A stretch of 64,000 nt of DNA, taken from Spisula solida (lineage: Eukaryota > Mollusca > Bivalvia > Venerida > Mactridae). Positions 12,161-26,236 of this stretch are shown here, piece after piece. The notes beneath the pieces were generated by a model. That model saw only the letters and a program-made list of their open reading frames with translations, was not told the DNA's origin and searched no databases. The translations under genes and the position numbers were made by a program. The DNA is taken from positions 15,892,089 through 15,956,088 of the forward strand of contig OX365956.1 in the NCBI GenBank assembly GCA_947247005.1, given 5' to 3'. How positions within the stretch are numbered: position 1 is the first letter of the stretch; each line of letters begins with the position of its first letter.

Positions 12161-12460
12161 AGTAGAAAATCAACTGCCCATGTCCCAGCTGTCAAAGAGC
12201 CGAATGAACTAGTTTCATCAATCAAAAGCCGAATGCCCTAGCTGATTGACATAGTTTCAACAGTAATACGACTGCACGACCTAGTCTTAGCTGTCTGACG
12301 TCCTAAAAGGTTTAAGAATAACATTTATGAAAAACTGAATGCCGTTGTTTCAGCTGGATGACCTAGTTACAGCAATAAAAAACTGAAGGCACCAACCCTA
12401 TTGCATAGTTTTAACAAGCTAAATGCCCTAGCTGATAAGCCACGCATATTTCAGTATTTC
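12161..12460. repeat. Degenerate minisatellite, GCTGAATGCCCTAGTTTCA type
   Basis: A loose 25-35 bp motif resembling GCTGAATGCCCTAGTTTCA-GC-GTAAAA recurs about seven times (12186-12450), with imperfect spacing. The same motif accompanies CAGCCGAGCACAG repeats at 51500-51620 and 51960-52160, so it may be an internal part of that larger element. No coding potential. Confidence 0.55.
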
Positions 12461-13295
12461 GACCTAATACGAATTTGCAAGTGATAGAAACACTTTAATG
12501 TTAATTAAATATGTTTTTAATATTCATGCAACGAATGTCTAACTGTCAAATGTGTACACATGTTTGTGCATTTCGTCCTGTGCTGTTTTTGTTGAATGAT
12601 GCCTTCCTTATCGCATTAGTTATTGTTTTTTCATCCAATATGACCGATTAAGCACAATGTTAATACAACAGTCAATTTACACTAGCCAATATCTTTGAAC
12701 AATGATATCGAATGAATCAGTCCACGTATTATTTTCAAAATGTTAAGTTGGGCTATTTTAAAAGATTGAATTAATAACTCGGGCAAAATGTTGAAATTCT
12801 GTTTCGGTGCACATTTAAGTTTTGACATACTACTATTCTGGAGATTATTTTTAAAAGATAGATAAATTTTAGAAAATAATATGCAGTTGGTCACATTTGT
12901 ACCATGCACACATTCGGCTTTTAAAAAGAATATATTTGTAAACTTTTTCAGAAAAAAACATCTGATTAGTGATCACACTCCTTGCTTCGTAAATAAAGAC
13001 CAAACATGCAACAATCACTGTAATTATCCCTAACCTTCAGTAAACATTAGTCAAAATTGTTAAAAATTATGATGCAATTATCATTTCAGTTTCGTAAACC
13101 ACACAATTAAATTATCTTATTCAAGATTGAAATTGGTTTTCAATAATATGTTTAAATTCGGTTATTAGTTTTAAATCATAGACTTATTCTAATTTAACAT
13201 TTGGATGTATTTTACAAAACGGTTGTGTCTATATACAACATGTACAGTTCGTAAATGTCCTGTAAGTTAATATTGTACATTGTATTCTCCAACTA
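12461..13295. other. Intergenic, nothing recognised
   Basis: AT-rich sequence with only short, unconvincing open frames (for example 12682-12909 on the minus strand). I see no matches to the rest of the window and no structural elements. Confidence 0.5.
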
Positions 13296-13869
13296 GAGTT
13301 CAACTGGTTGGGGCAGTAAAAAGGAGGACAAGTATAGTCTGTACACTGAATACGTTAAAGAACCAAAAGGTCTTTTTCGGAAAGAGCCAATGAATCGCAC
13401 CAGTAGGACTTGAATTATAATATATATTGTAACATATTAAGCACGGAAAATAAATTGCATCCGCTCCAAATTACAATAATACGTTCTTAATATTTGTATT
13501 AAAACTTGAGTACACGCCACATTCGAATACCACTACCGCAAACTCAACTTCATACATGAACTTTAACTACTTGTTCACGGGACAATCAGAAACCAGATCA
13601 CGTATAATTACGCAATATATTTCCTTTGAATTCAATTAGCTTACGAGTAACTACCGCTTGTCAAACTGGTATAACACTAATAATTCCCAACAGTAATATA
13701 ACCCCAAGAATATAAAATTAATCAATAAAAGTCATCCCCGTTGTAATTGTGCTGTGTTAAACAATTGAATATATGCTCATGGGATTACAAAAAAAGAAAG
13801 GATGACAATAATGAACATGATAGTAAAGTTACTAATGTAATGCAGAGACAAACTCATACATAGAAGTAG

Positions 13870-13965
13870 CAGTGGCGGTGGCAGTGCCTAGCCACACACG
13901 CATGGAACAGACACAGAACGTACTATCCATAACCCCCTAAAAGGATACATGAAGCAAGGAAGGAT
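13870..13965 (+). repeat. Dispersed repeat, GGCAGTGCCTAGCCACACACG family
   Basis: A short family of the form GGCGG-GGCAGTG-CTAGCCACACACG, then ACAGAACGTACTATCCATA, then CCCC-AAAAGGATA. Other members are near 18935-19035, 33035-33110, 36420-36515 and 39140-39200. Several are followed by TTCAAG-C-GCCTATATAC. The class is unknown. Confidence 0.55.
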
Positions 13966-14029
13966 CCTGTTACTTAAACTGTATGACACAATGCATGCCT
14001 TTTGACATTAGCCTGTTACCATAAAGGCA

Positions 14030-14560
14030 GCGTATTCCGTGTGCTGAATCTGCCAGTTTATCATTGTGTGCTTAATAACATACTAGTAACATTAGCGTGT
14101 GTCTAGCAATTTGTTGATTTCACGATGGCTTTACAAAATGATTATCGTCCTAAAGTGTGTGCTTTCTTTTCTGTTGTCATGCGAAATTGTGCATTAAGCA
14201 TTGGTGATTCATATTCGTTCAGATATGCGTATGAGACGTCGTAAGTATTATATATCATGACTGAATAGTATTTTGTTACGGAAAACACTATCAAATGAAC
14301 AAAACAATCCTAGGTATGGGCCTTTTTTAAAAACGAAAATTACAATAAAATGGCCTCTGGGCCTTTTTGTGAAACGGTGTTTATTTTATTAGCGCGCTTC
14401 TGCAAATTAGGTGCCCAGCGTAAGGTTGTTCCGAATCTTTTAATAAGGCATGTATATTTTTTCTTTTGAGTGTGGATTTGCTGGTTGTCCTTGTGATGTG
14501 TGGTTGTCCATGTATTCTGTTCTGTATACGTCATCAACGTTCGTTTTCCTGCATTATTGC
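14030..14560. other. D1-only insertion or D2 deletion
   Basis: At the matching place in D2 (about 33165-33200) this half-kilobase is absent. It has a few short open frames (14340-14537 minus, 14450-14635 plus) with no recognisable domain, and I see no terminal inverted repeats. Which copy is ancestral is unknown. Confidence 0.45.
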
Positions 14561-15837
14561 ATCTTAAGGGTGTTGTCAGTTATGCCGCATGTTTGCCATG
14601 TATTCGCAGAAGTCAGCACAAGATATTTTATCTGACAAGTTACATACTCACAATGTTTTAGTATGTAGCGTTTTATGAACCCTAAAATTGGATGACCCCA
14701 GTCACAAAACAAGGTAATTTGTACTCCTACGACAGGCATACGTACTGAGAGGCCATACTATCATAAACAACATGATTTTGTTATTAGTCTGAGACTTAAA
14801 AAAGGATTTCTCTTGGCCTATCGTTGTCATCTTTTTAATCTTATCGATGTAACACCAAGATACATGTACATGTCAAATCTTCATTTCTGAGACATCTCCC
14901 CTTTATGACACACATGGGATTGTGGTACTGTTTTATTTTGAATCCCAGGTATTAAATGTCATGAGATATAAGGCGTTTTGTAACCATTAAGCGTTGCCAA
15001 ACAGTTGTTAACAGCCGCTTATGTAATACCGTCAATGCTACGATTATATATATGTACATGTACACTACTCATAATGTATCAATAGCTACCTTTTCATATT
15101 AAAATATAAACAACATAAACATTATTTAAAGTTAATTATTTGTATACGTGTACACTAAAAACTAAATGAAATAGAATTGGACATATATACAAATGAATAA
15201 TATTTTGGTTTTACAATAGGTCACGCAATATTGGTAGAATATTACTGCAGTAGGGTTTATAGGAGAATGTTACATTAGTGTGGAATAATATTGACATTGA
15301 TTCGAATGAAAGGATTTATGGGGGGTTTATGTCAATATTGTGGCTTATGACAGGCAAGACATATTGCGGATAATCTGTAGGAAAGGTCGACACACAAGTG
15401 CCACATGTATAGCAACCGATACTGTTAAAAACATTCCACGGACTTCCATGGTTTAATATTAGTCAAAACGCCCATACACACATACAAACAAACAGGAAGT
15501 AAACGTATTATTTGCCCAATCCGTTTTATTTAACATTTATTGTGAACTGTTTGTGTCAAAAACACGTAATATGAAGTTAGCTGTGTAGGCGTAGGTTTAG
15601 GCGAAGGCGTATGCGTTATCTTGTTTAGAAGATCTAACTAAGGTAAGGTTTAATAAGTTTTTACTGTGTTTACTGTGTTTCAGTGACGGTTCCAGGGCGG
15701 TTTGTCGCTTCTCATATTGCATAGTTCCTTCACGTCACTTGATAGCTGACATGTGTCTCTTATCTCGTAATTTACTCCGAATAATAGTCTCCTAGATTAT
15801 GTTATGTTTGTTATTTACCAAGGATTACTTTACAGAT

Positions 15838-15911
15838 AGAAAACCGGACATAGGAGGCAGCACGCATCTTAAACAGCCGAGTACAGAAAACATTCAAACA
15901 TCACATACCGT
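15838..15911 (+). repeat. Dispersed repeat, CAGCCGAGCACAG family
   Basis: A diverged copy with CCGGACATAGGAGGCAGCAC, then AACAGCCGAGTACAGAAAAC and ACATCACATACC. The D2 counterpart is at about 36815-36880. Confidence 0.65.
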
Positions 15912-16597
15912 AATCAGCAGCTGGAACTTAGACTTTCGACTGTCTGACAGTGGAAACATTGGCCTTCAGTGATTAAGTTCATTTTCTCGTTCAGTTGTGT
16001 GTTGGGCCGTGTGTAATTGTGGTCAACAAATTATAGTATTCAATGGTTTGATCAACTGCTTTATAACACGCCCATGTTCTTTCTAAATGTACTTTTGCAA
16101 CTAATTGTGCAACTATTTCGTTCAATGTGGTTGTGTGTGGAATATGTTTACAACATGTTTTATAAGCTTTGTAAATGACCAAATGCATACTGATGCTGAT
16201 TGTGCCAATAAGGTGAACCTGAATTACACCTAAATGTGTCGTTTTTAATTGATGAATATTCAGTATTATATGTAGTTCCCAACCTAAAGGTACGTCTAGG
16301 CAGTACATTTTGGTGAATAAGCCACGGATGTAGATTTCACAAGATGTACATCAAGCCTAACATGACTTATGAAGCACACGATGTTTCCCTCCAAACACTT
16401 GTAGATAATGGAGTAGTACATCTCCAGAAAATGTGTGGTAGAAGTGTACTACAATTTTACTTGGCAAAATGTATACACCGACATGACTTTGTATTGTCTA
16501 GACGCACCTTAACACATTTGAAAATAACTTAGAGAGGAAAACGTAATGTTCTACGATAATCTAAAACCGCTATGTCGCCTTTACTTTATAAAAAAGA

Positions 16598-16700
16598 TAA
16601 ACAGCACTTAAACAGCCGAGCACAGAAAACATAAAACAACACAGACCACAATTATACGGTACAACACACAACTGAACGAGAAATTAAACGGCGGAAATTC
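16598..16700 (+). repeat. Dispersed repeat, CAGCCGAGCACAG family
   Basis: Contains AACAGCCGAGCACAGAAAAC, CAACACACAACTGAACGAGA and GGCGGAAATTCCAAG. The D2 counterpart is at 37590-37700. Confidence 0.7.
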
Positions 16701-17659
16701 CAAGTTAATTAAGTTGTGCAACAAATGGGAGGCTTAAACGTATTCAGATTACGGCAAACGAAACTTGTGACTGATTTTGTTATTCAACATAATTTTGCCC
16801 AACGGAAATGTTTTAACAATAAGTGCATGTCGTAATGCCTCTTGGGATGGGTTGTACTAAATGGATAGTTCATATGGTGTCTGAAGTAACACAACCCTAG
16901 ACGTCATATATATCCATTATGCATTTACTGTAAAGATATATTATAATCTACAATACATTCAGTTCCAATTGCTTTACGATATTTTATAAATAATCTAGAT
17001 AATTTTAGCTTCAATAGTTTATTATACCGCTTTACACTCCCTGGTTGTTCATTCGAGAAATTCACCTTTTTCAATTTCGGGTTGTTTGCATTTAATTTGA
17101 TTTGCAATTGTTTATTAAGGTTTATTCAGTTAAGAAACACCATTTATACACTATGGTGTCTCCATAGTGCAGGTAATTGATACTTGAACTGCCCGAGGTA
17201 ACGTTAAATGGTCTGGTATCAGGATGAAATTAATAAAGTACAATGCAGACTCACTACAACGAAAACCATAATGTATTAAGGGAGTATAAAAGTTCATCTG
17301 TATTTCTTGATTAAATACTGGATCACCCCTCAAGGCTTCCCACGTTGTCGTTAAATCGAAACAAATTGAGGCTAGCAGATCAAATGGAAATTTTTCTCAG
17401 AAAAGCAAGAACGTTTTTGTTTGGACAGTGATGGGAAGTGTAATACAACCAAGCTATGTACTCTAAAGACTACATGTTCTTGTTTTTAAAAAGAAATTTC
17501 ACTGAATGTGATGAATATCCCCAGATACTTCTTGACACTGTAGCGCAAGCATCGGAGATCAAATTTATGCTGATGTGCAAACCTTAGTATAGGTTTGGCA
17601 CTGATACATTGTTTAAAAGTGTGTTTAAAAGCAACCATAAGCAAAACCGATCCAACTAT

Positions 17660-18290
17660 TTTGTGCCAATGATATGTTCAACTAGGCATGGTACTGATTA
17701 GTCATGCCAAGTTACGTTGAATTTTACAATTGGTTACCAAGAAATAGCGTGGACAAATTAAAGTTAATCCGGCCAAAGTGCGATGACGTTATGCACAACA
17801 AGACTTCGTGATGAATAGTCATACAAAGATTGGATGAAATGCCACAAATGGTTATTTAAAGAGAAATAGTTCGGGCAGAATTGTAAGTGGAAACAAACCC
17901 TTAAAACTCCCTTAAAATTGATCCGACAAAGTTGCCCCGACGATATATTGTGTGCAAGTATTTACATTGTTCTGTACGTTTCCGTTGCACTATCTATGTT
18001 GTCATTTTTTTAACAAGTTAAACAATGATTAAGGTATGCAATACGAACCCACTGGAAGAAAAAGATTGTCATTTATAGTCCGTCTACAACTCAAATCTTT
18101 ATTTGCAAAATATGAAAATGAATGAATTTTTTATTTTCATTTTTATTTCAATCTTTTGCATATTCATTTTTAATGATATCTTCTTTAAATCTACATGGAT
18201 AACTAGCGGTTAGTTGATCTTGCAGTGTTTATATCACGCATGTTTGTTTATTGATAAGTCTAGAGTTATGTCCGTTGAACTGGAAATACA
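17660..18290. other. D1-only stretch absent from D2
   Basis: D2 passes directly from the sequence matching 17640 to that matching 18295 (near 38690-38730). The D1-only 630 bp has no recognised feature or clear terminal repeats. Confidence 0.45.
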
Positions 18291-18613
18291 ATTATTGCAA
18301 CTATCTTTGTTTTGTTAATTTTAATATGAGAAACTGCAACATAGTCATGTGATTAAACAAAAACAACATTTGTTGTATATTTTGTTGGATCAGCTTAATA
18401 TCTTAGATAGAAACCAAGGACAAATCATTGTTCCACAATGCACCAGAGTGGGCCAGGAGCTTTAACGAAGGAAAATATCAAGACCCAGAACAAGAAGAAG
18501 ACAAAGTGAATATACCACCACCTGTTTGTCACCAGACTGATCCGAGCTAAGCACTGGTTTGGACAAATAATGTTCTACAGTAACGGTAACATTGACCTCG
18601 ACCATATTCACGG

Positions 18614-18814
18614 TATGAATCCCGTTATAAGGTTCTCAGTTCTGTCAGAGAATTGTTCTGTTTTCATATTGCGTAACGCTCGGACAGAACTCAGGATACA
18701 TGTACATGACATTTAGTTCCAGTAAAGCGTTATATCGGTTTTCAGTTCCGTCAGAGCCATATAAAACAGAACAATTCTCTGACGGAACTGTGAATCGGTG
18801 TATCGGGATTCATA
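18614..18814. mobile_element. 201 bp MITE with TATGAATCCCG termini
   Basis: The ends are TATGAATCCCG and CGGGATTCATA, with subterminal inverted blocks CAGTTC(T/C)GTCAGAGAATTG and AACAGAACAATTCTCTGACG. D2 lacks it near 39005-39015. No clean target duplication is visible. It is non-coding and non-autonomous; the superfamily is not assigned. Confidence 0.75.
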
Positions 18815-19571
18815 ACTTGATGTCTTTCCGTGTGAATAAACTGACGGTTACAAGTGGTTAAGTAAGCACTAGTTGATAATGAAATCCAGGGACCCTGGCT
18901 TATAGATACTGTAGTGCACAGACAATGCAAAGCCACAACGAAACGGCGGTAGCCTGGCACATGCAACCGTCAGACATAGAACAAACCACCCGTATCCCCC
19001 AAACTATTTATTTCAAGCTGGCCTATATACTCACCCCGCAATGAATGATATACTGCGGACTTTCATGCATATTTAACCATTAAGGAGGTAATTATAAATG
19101 GTAACTACATGTGTACATATTTAACTGCAAACAAAGTGTACACGGAGCTACATATTAACGAGAAAACATAATTAAAACTTGGGCTTTGCATAATATTATA
19201 AATGAAGTCAAAGAAATGTTTTGACAAAGCTAGGATGTTTGCATGTCTAGTACATACATAAGTAATACAAAATGAACACATTAAATGGAAACCCTTTTTG
19301 GATGGAAAGATCGATGACTTGTACTTTCATCACACTGATGGAATGGATAATTTGATTGCTAATCGGTAAAATAATTATTCAAAACATCGTGGTTATTGGT
19401 AGTACAAAGGGAGTAGTTACAGTGGTAGTTCATAGGAAATTGAATTATGTAAATATTTTGGACTTCCCTAACTTCTTCTCCAGTTTGAATTTATCATGGG
19501 AACAAGATCTAAAGATACGATCGTATCAATGATAAAACATTCTAATGATCATAGTACATGTATAGACAACA

Positions 19572-20325
19572 TTTCGGAAAGAAAGTTTATATTAGCCTTA
19601 AAGGTATTGGTGGCAGTTTGTTGTGAGATAATATTATGGGGAATATTTTCAAAATTATATAATTTGTTCAAACGTTGCAGTTTAACAGTTTATCTTAATA
19701 AGTAACTACACAATGGAAGCATATTAGGTCGTCATTCTTGTTTAGGTGTTATTTGTCCTTGAATACGAAGATTGTGAGAAAAAGAACAAAACTGGGTTCA
19801 CGGAAAGGCAGAAATAGCAAATAACCCATAAACAAGTTCGATCTGTCATCAATGGTGGTTTTTAAATCTATTAATGGGAAGTGTTGGCCAAACTCTCACA
19901 CTAGAAATGCCCTTTAATGATAAATAAGTAATACACTTTCTTAAAACGTAAATCGCGAATCGACAAATGTTCACCACTTCCTTATTTTTGCTAACTGACT
20001 AGTACAATGTATGTGTTGTGTATGTTTTATGTTTCATTTACTACCCGATATTTAAGCACGTCTCATTACATGTTCTGTCTCATTTACCAGTTGTCTCCCC
20101 AAACTTCTGGACTACTAGATCTAGTGTTTCATTGCCGACTATTTCAGTAACACATATTTTTTTGTATATTGGGAATTTCTAATAAGATATGGAATTGATG
20201 TACAGTACTGACATGATCAGAATTAAACAACTCAATACAGATACAAGCTAGTATAAATGCGGCATAAAGTGATGTTTACAGCTACAAGCTCATAACATTT
20301 ATTATAATCAGGGATGTTTTCAGCC
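19572..20325. other. D1-only stretch with a fragment shared with copy B
   Basis: D2 lacks this block near 40665. Part of it (about 19630-19765, GGGGAATATTTTCAAAATTA followed by ATTTGTCCTTGAA) resembles 22465-22610 in the copy B region, so it carries a further dispersed repeat. No coding gene is recognised. Confidence 0.45.
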
Positions 20326-20600
20326 AATGTGTTCACAAGAATAAGTAAATACATATGTAGATTAAAAAAGAAAACGTTGGGATGCGCATAATATATAATT
20401 AATATTGATAAAATCATTATTTTTCCAGGGAGTTGAATGTTCGTTGATTTCGTTGTTCTTCAACTCGACCATGGAATCTAATGCCCCCGATTTATCGAAC
20501 TCCCGGATACATAACATGGTTTTACCCTTACGTGTTTTGTAATCCACGAATTCACGCCCACTGAGAATGGATTTTTATCATTTGATATTTTTTTAGGAAA

Positions 20601-21244
20601 TATTTAATATTTTATCAGAAAATAATTGCATAAAGTACATAATACCTTTGAAACATCTTCTAGGTAACAGGTCGAAAGCCTTAAAACAATACGTTCCTTA
20701 TAAAATGGAAATTATCAACTAGAGACGGATCTCCGGATTAAAATTTTAAAACCTTGAGTCAACTTATAAAGCACAATATTTCTATCAACATGCAAACATC
20801 AGTTGCTGTCTTTGAACTTCAAGGATATAGCAATAGTGAAATATTGTTTCCTCCGTGTAACAGAAATAAACCACATTTTTTGCATTTGAAATAAAACATA
20901 TTGAGCATCCTGAAAACGTCTTAATGAACACATGGCCAGCAGAAAACTTATATAATCAAGACGTTACTTACTTGATTCTTGATCAGATTTTTGTGAATTG
21001 TTCTTGCTTTTATTAACTGAGTCACTGAAAAAGAATGAAAACAGCAATGTAGTTTTAACAGTAAAATAATATTTATCTTAAATAAACTAACTATGACAGT
21101 ACTTACAGCCAATGTTATTGCCGAGTAACACTCCGTATATGTGTATGTTTAGTTACCTTTCAGACTTAACAATTCACAGGACTGGTTTGAAATCAAATTA
21201 TCGAGACGAGTTGAATTCATAGTCATATATTCTCAAACGTAACC
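20601..21244. other. Junction between D1 and copy B, nothing recognised
   Basis: AT-rich sequence with no match found elsewhere in the window and no convincing open frame. Confidence 0.45.
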
Positions 21245-22754
21245 TATTTCTCTTACGTAACCTATTTACGATAATACGACATAATACCATGAGAGGAGGG
21301 GATAATATATTCACCACTGTACTTAATTCCCCAAGCAGAATCTATCAGAATGCCAAGAGCAGTTCCTCTCAAATATATTTTGAAGCAATACATTCATCGC
21401 CTTAAAACATTATCTATGTCTTGGGATACCGTGATTATATTACAGTATGATTACATTGTAGCCTCCGGTGTCATCACATTGTTCTCAATTTGCATAGACT
21501 TTCACTCGCCAAGGTTTTGAAGCGCTTCTCATAACGACTCAATTCCTCATTTGCAAGCAAAAAACTAATCGTAATCACGGATAATGTTTGCATGCACGCT
21601 AAACAGGATTGCCATAAATTTGTCCACAAGCGATATCATTTACAGCTATTTCACTATGTTTACGAGAATACGCGAGAACCTGAGAAGTATTTTCAATGGT
21701 TTTTATATTAAGAACCTTTAAAATAAAAAATAAAAAAGAAGAACTACAAACTCGCGAGGAATGAGAGGTTTTGAATGGTTAATGGTGTAACTGTTGTTGA
21801 GATTGTAAAGGAAGGATATAACAGAGACGGTGCCAAAGAACCACATGATTCCCACTGTAACCTGACTAATCATCTATTGTTGTGACTAATGGCATTGCAT
21901 GCAATGTGTATGACACAATGTTTCACAAAGCAGTATTACACCATTGTCTGGTCATTTCAATGAGGCTTTATTGTCAATAATATGTTACGTTCTAGACAAC
22001 TGCTCTTTCAAACCAACTCCTAACGTTCTCAATTGATTATTTTGTTCTAAATGTAAAATTTGTTCGTCTAATGTCATCAATGTCCGTTTATGGAGAATAA
22101 ACTCGTTCATCTGAAGTTGTATTGTGAATGTTTTAGACGGAAGCTTGTTAATACTTACTTTGTAAATTAGAACAAAGTTATTCTATTTTGAAATAACCTA
22201 CAACACCGATCAATAAGGAGTAACTAATATGTCACGATGAACTCATTGTCAAGTCATATTGTTGTCGAAACGGACACGAACACGTACTTACTTGAGCAAT
22301 CATTGAAGGTTCATATCACCACAACCATTGTGTAACACATAAATACCTCCCGCTCAAAAATCATTATAGTACAACCGTGTAATTGACCGACGATAACTTA
22401 AACTGTATCATAAGCTACTGTACAAGTGACATGCCTCTTCCGACCGTAAAACGTTTGTAGTTGGATTGGGGGAATATTTTCCAAATTATATGATTTGTTC
22501 ACACGATGTACATGTATTTGAAAAGTGTACATGTATCATATAAAAACAAAACCAATCGAAATATAATAGGTCGCCATTATTGTTAAAGGGTTATTTGTCC
22601 TTGAACTTCTGCCGGTTCGGAAACGCGTATATATTTTTGCAATATAGCTTGAAGTTTATGTCCTGGTTGCAAAGGGCTATGAATATGATCAGTTCCGGAA
22701 TTAACCATTTTTACATCACTCAATATAGTATTAATTGGCTAAATACATTACAAT

Positions 22755-22850
22755 GTAACGTATCTGACTTGATTATGTGTTGAGCATTGTGCCTTGTATG
22801 TTTTTTTATGTTTCCTGTGCTCGGCTAGTTCAGTTGATTGACGCCATCCT
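22755..22850 (-). repeat. Dispersed repeat, CAGCCGAGCACAG family
   Basis: A reverse-oriented copy, recognisable by ATTATGTGTTGAGCATTGTG, then TATGTTTCCTGTGCTCGGCT. It shows the family without the MITE that interrupts the copy at 26880-27815. Confidence 0.65.
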
Positions 22851-23959
22851 TGCCCGACTTATTATTTTCTGTTTGCATTGTCACTGTGTCATAATCTGTA
22901 AATAATTGGAAATGCATCACCGTAATCAACCAGATTATTAAAGAAGTTGGTCTATGATCCCCGCCTACTTTGCTAACAGAAGTATAAAACGATATAGTAC
23001 GAATGACCACCGCATGCATTATTCGCAGTAACAAATCTTTTCCCAAACAACGTCAATATTCTCTTAATTTCTCGACGGTATTCTTATTTCTCATAAAATC
23101 ACGTTAACATAGATTTTCTTGTATAAGTGGAACGTTTAAATATCATCATGTAGCATATGAAACAAAAACCGTACCAAATCTGACATGGAAGGCAGCATTC
23201 AACAAAAGTAACAGAGCACGAAGGACAGAACAAAGAACAGAGTGTATAAATTGCTAGCTCTGCATGAAAGTTTCCGATGACTAATTTGAGCGACATTCAT
23301 TATTTGTGCATTGACGATTTAAGTTTGAAAATTATTATTTTTGTCGCTGTTTGGAGCTTGAAATGAGATGTTGCGTCGTGATAGTGTTCGACCATAAAAC
23401 CAAGCAATGACATATATAATGCATAGGATACCATATAAATATTTCATCAAGTGTCTCTCTATAAGATATTCTGATATCCATTAAGAATGGCAGCCACTCT
23501 GGCTGTATAATAGTTTGAAATTGTTACAAATAGTCATCTCTTATCCATTTTATGTATTACGTTTTGAATAGGTTTTGGCGCAAACTATAGTTACCATAGG
23601 TCAACTAGACTGTGAAAACCTTCAGTGGTTAAACTATGGCGGAACTATTGTTAGTTCGCTTTTATTCTTGTTTCATTAGCGCAATCTTGAAACTATTCAA
23701 AAGAAAATATGAGTTTTTGCGCCTGGAGAAACCAGATATGCGCATATAATTGAACCAGACTAGACTAAAGTTAGCGCCCAAACCCAGTCTGTATAAGTTT
23801 TTGCGACGTATCGTTCCTCGATTTTTTTCATTAATTTCATATTGATTTCAGGCTGTGTTACCGAGTATACATGTAACAAGGTTGCACATTATCATTATTT
23901 GGGGGGGTTAATTTGTTATTTATATTTACCATTAATAATTGATTTATCAAATACCGAAC

Positions 23960-24035
23960 AAGGACCACTTCTTCCATGTTTTGTAATCAACAAATTTACG
24001 ACACCACGAAATTCCATTCCACCAAAAGTTACGAA
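23960..24035. other. Empty site for the foldback element and shared repeat
   Basis: In reverse complement this reads AAAACATGGAAGAAGTGGTC, matching the joined flanks of the foldback insertion in copy A. Similar sequence (CATGTTTTGTAATC-ACG) occurs at about 20495-20570 and 40895-40980, so the target lay in a dispersed repeat. Confidence 0.75.
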
Positions 24036-24178
24036 ATAGTAAGCACATACATGTAGTTGTTAGTGATTTTAAAGTCTACGTATTACTGTTCCATAGATCT
24101 AAGTTATTACTCATGCTTTTTTAGTTGTATAACATGTGCGTAAGGTAGCACCTGATGCTATATCGTACGAAAACGGGT

Positions 24179-24380
24179 ATATCGCTGGCTTAGTATTAGA
24201 AGGTCGACCTTATAAGACTCATACATATTTGAAATTTTCATCTCAATGAGCTGCTTATGAGCCTGTTTTCATGGGAATCGGAAGTGGTCATTTTGATCAT
24301 ACTGAAGTTTAAAAGCTTGTTTTCAGACACTTTTTTTCTTGTTTTCTCAAAATATTGATTTTGTACCTACGACCCTCTAC
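24179..24380 (-). mobile_element. ATATCGCTGGCTTAG MITE, copy B partner
   Basis: Orthologous to 2648-2896 within the duplication. One end retains ATCGCTGGCTTAGTATTAGAA; the other terminus has lost about 25 bp, so this copy is defective. Confidence 0.65.
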
Positions 24381-24959
24381 AAAACGGTTGAATTACACTG
24401 TCAATTATGTAATGTGTTTATGGATGTTCACTGTTACATGTAACCTTATCTGTGAAATTTCACTTTCGACTTTCAAATTGGTGTCGATTTTTTGTATCAA
24501 ATATCTGATCAGATAATATTCAAAGTCAGGGGGATTTAGGAAGGAATTAAAAAACCCATGTGATAAAACACTGGGAAATAACTGCAGCACCAAAGCTGCA
24601 GGTGAATCTTGCAAATACCGACAATGTGTTTCTGTTACCACCATGAAACATGCGTTATAAAATATCACTAGTATGTTAAATTGAAAAGTTTTAATCTATC
24701 TAATCGTCAAGTGACTGAAATCTAAAGACTGGTTTTGTTTATAAGATGTTTAATAAACAAGTTTTTATTGTGAAACTGTTGAGGTAATATGACCTCGAAA
24801 AAAGCATGGACCTCTTAAATTTGAGTTTAACGTCAGAAAATGTAGGGAAATTATCTATCAGCGGATAGTACAGAGGCGCTACAGAACGATATGGAATAAG
24901 AGCATTGGATTCATCGTTAAACGTTGAAACAGAACATACTGTACTAAGTGATAAACTTC

Positions 24960-25275
24960 ATATCTGGTATTAAGACATGTTTATTATGCCATTACTGATT
25001 GATTTCTCGGCATAAAATGACTGTTTAAACTAGCAGACGTCGTGAAGTATGTACTTTTTTCAAACGACGTCACACAAAGCCGTATGATGTGGCCCCACTC
25101 AGGGTTGACTTATTGTGCAGTGTTATGTATTGTGCCATTGTCATTTGAGCAAATCACTTAAAATGTTACGGGAAATGTAAAAAATGTTTCATGTAACTAT
25201 GTTGTGTTTGATGCTTTGCAACAAACAGTGTTGCAGTAATCGGTACAGTCCAGTTAATTCAGGATACCTTCTCGT
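24960..25275 (-). repeat. Dispersed repeat with mariner-like terminus, copy B
   Basis: The reverse-oriented partner of 1757-2095. The terminal block reads GTTAATTCAGGATACC, then TCTCGTATAAAC. Confidence 0.55.
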
Positions 25276-26236
25276 ATAAACATTAAATTTATGCATTGCA
25301 ACCTCAATAATATCACATATACGTGTAATTTCGAGGTCGTGCAAAAATCTGTTGGCGTTGAAATGTACTTAACATACTATCCCACCTCATTCCTGACTAT
25401 CCCAGCCAGGCAATGTTTGTATGTAATTTCTAACATATAACATTGAGGGCAGTGATTAAAGCATAAACAAATGATATATACGAATCGTATATAAAGAAAA
25501 AATAAAAATATTACGGAACTTATCCCGAAACTTTCCTAATACCCCTCGTATATTGTATAGAAACGACACAGGATAAACATTGAGCTACTGGATGGCATCT
25601 GTTAAATGATGCATACGAACTAGCGTGTACAGTATTGTAAGCCTACTACAAAGCTTCTAAAACATAATGTTCAGCAATCCTGTCGTTTTATTAGCTGAGG
25701 GTATTTTAGAAGTTGTTTCATTGTGTGCTTTTATAGTGTAGTATCGAAACTATGAACCGTCAATTACAACTAGTTTCATCAACTTTACTATATATTGGCA
25801 ATTAAAGTCCATTTTGTTCCGTTAGTGGTATTAATAAAAATCTTCCTGTCAACACATTACTGTTCATACACAGGGTAGATGTTTATTGTATATAACTTTC
25901 TGAAATCGCAAGAAATAGAACCATACCTGTATATCTGGTACACTTGCCTGTATATAATAGTGTTCAACAGAGTTTCAGAGATTGGTCTATATGTACGCCA
26001 GATGAAAACAATATATTTGGCGAATTTAGTAAATTCAAATAGACTTTGATGACAGATTATTTAACATGTGTTAAAACACATGTTACAATTTAATGCTATA
26101 TTGGAAGGTAGTATGTATCTGCAGTCTAAGTTAACAAATTTAATTTAATAGGGCTTATGCAGTAGCTTTTTGCAGATACGACCAATCTAAGAGGTTGTCT
26201 AAACTGCGAAACCGTGTTTTTCACTTCTTAAAAACG

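Larger units (their letters stand above)
13296..20600 (+). repeat. Direct segmental duplication copy D1
   Basis: This matches 32436-41000 (D2) in the same orientation, starting at AGTTCAACTGGTTGGGGCAG. Matching anchors include 13480-13640, 14960-15060, 15180-15470, 16200-16560, 16800-17130, 18930-19050, 19195-19560 and 20340-20560. D1-only stretches are about 14030-14560, 17660-18290, the 201 bp MITE at 18614-18814 and about 19572-20325. Conversely, D2 has extra mobile elements. No protein gene is recognised; open frames are not preserved between D1 and D2. Confidence 0.85.
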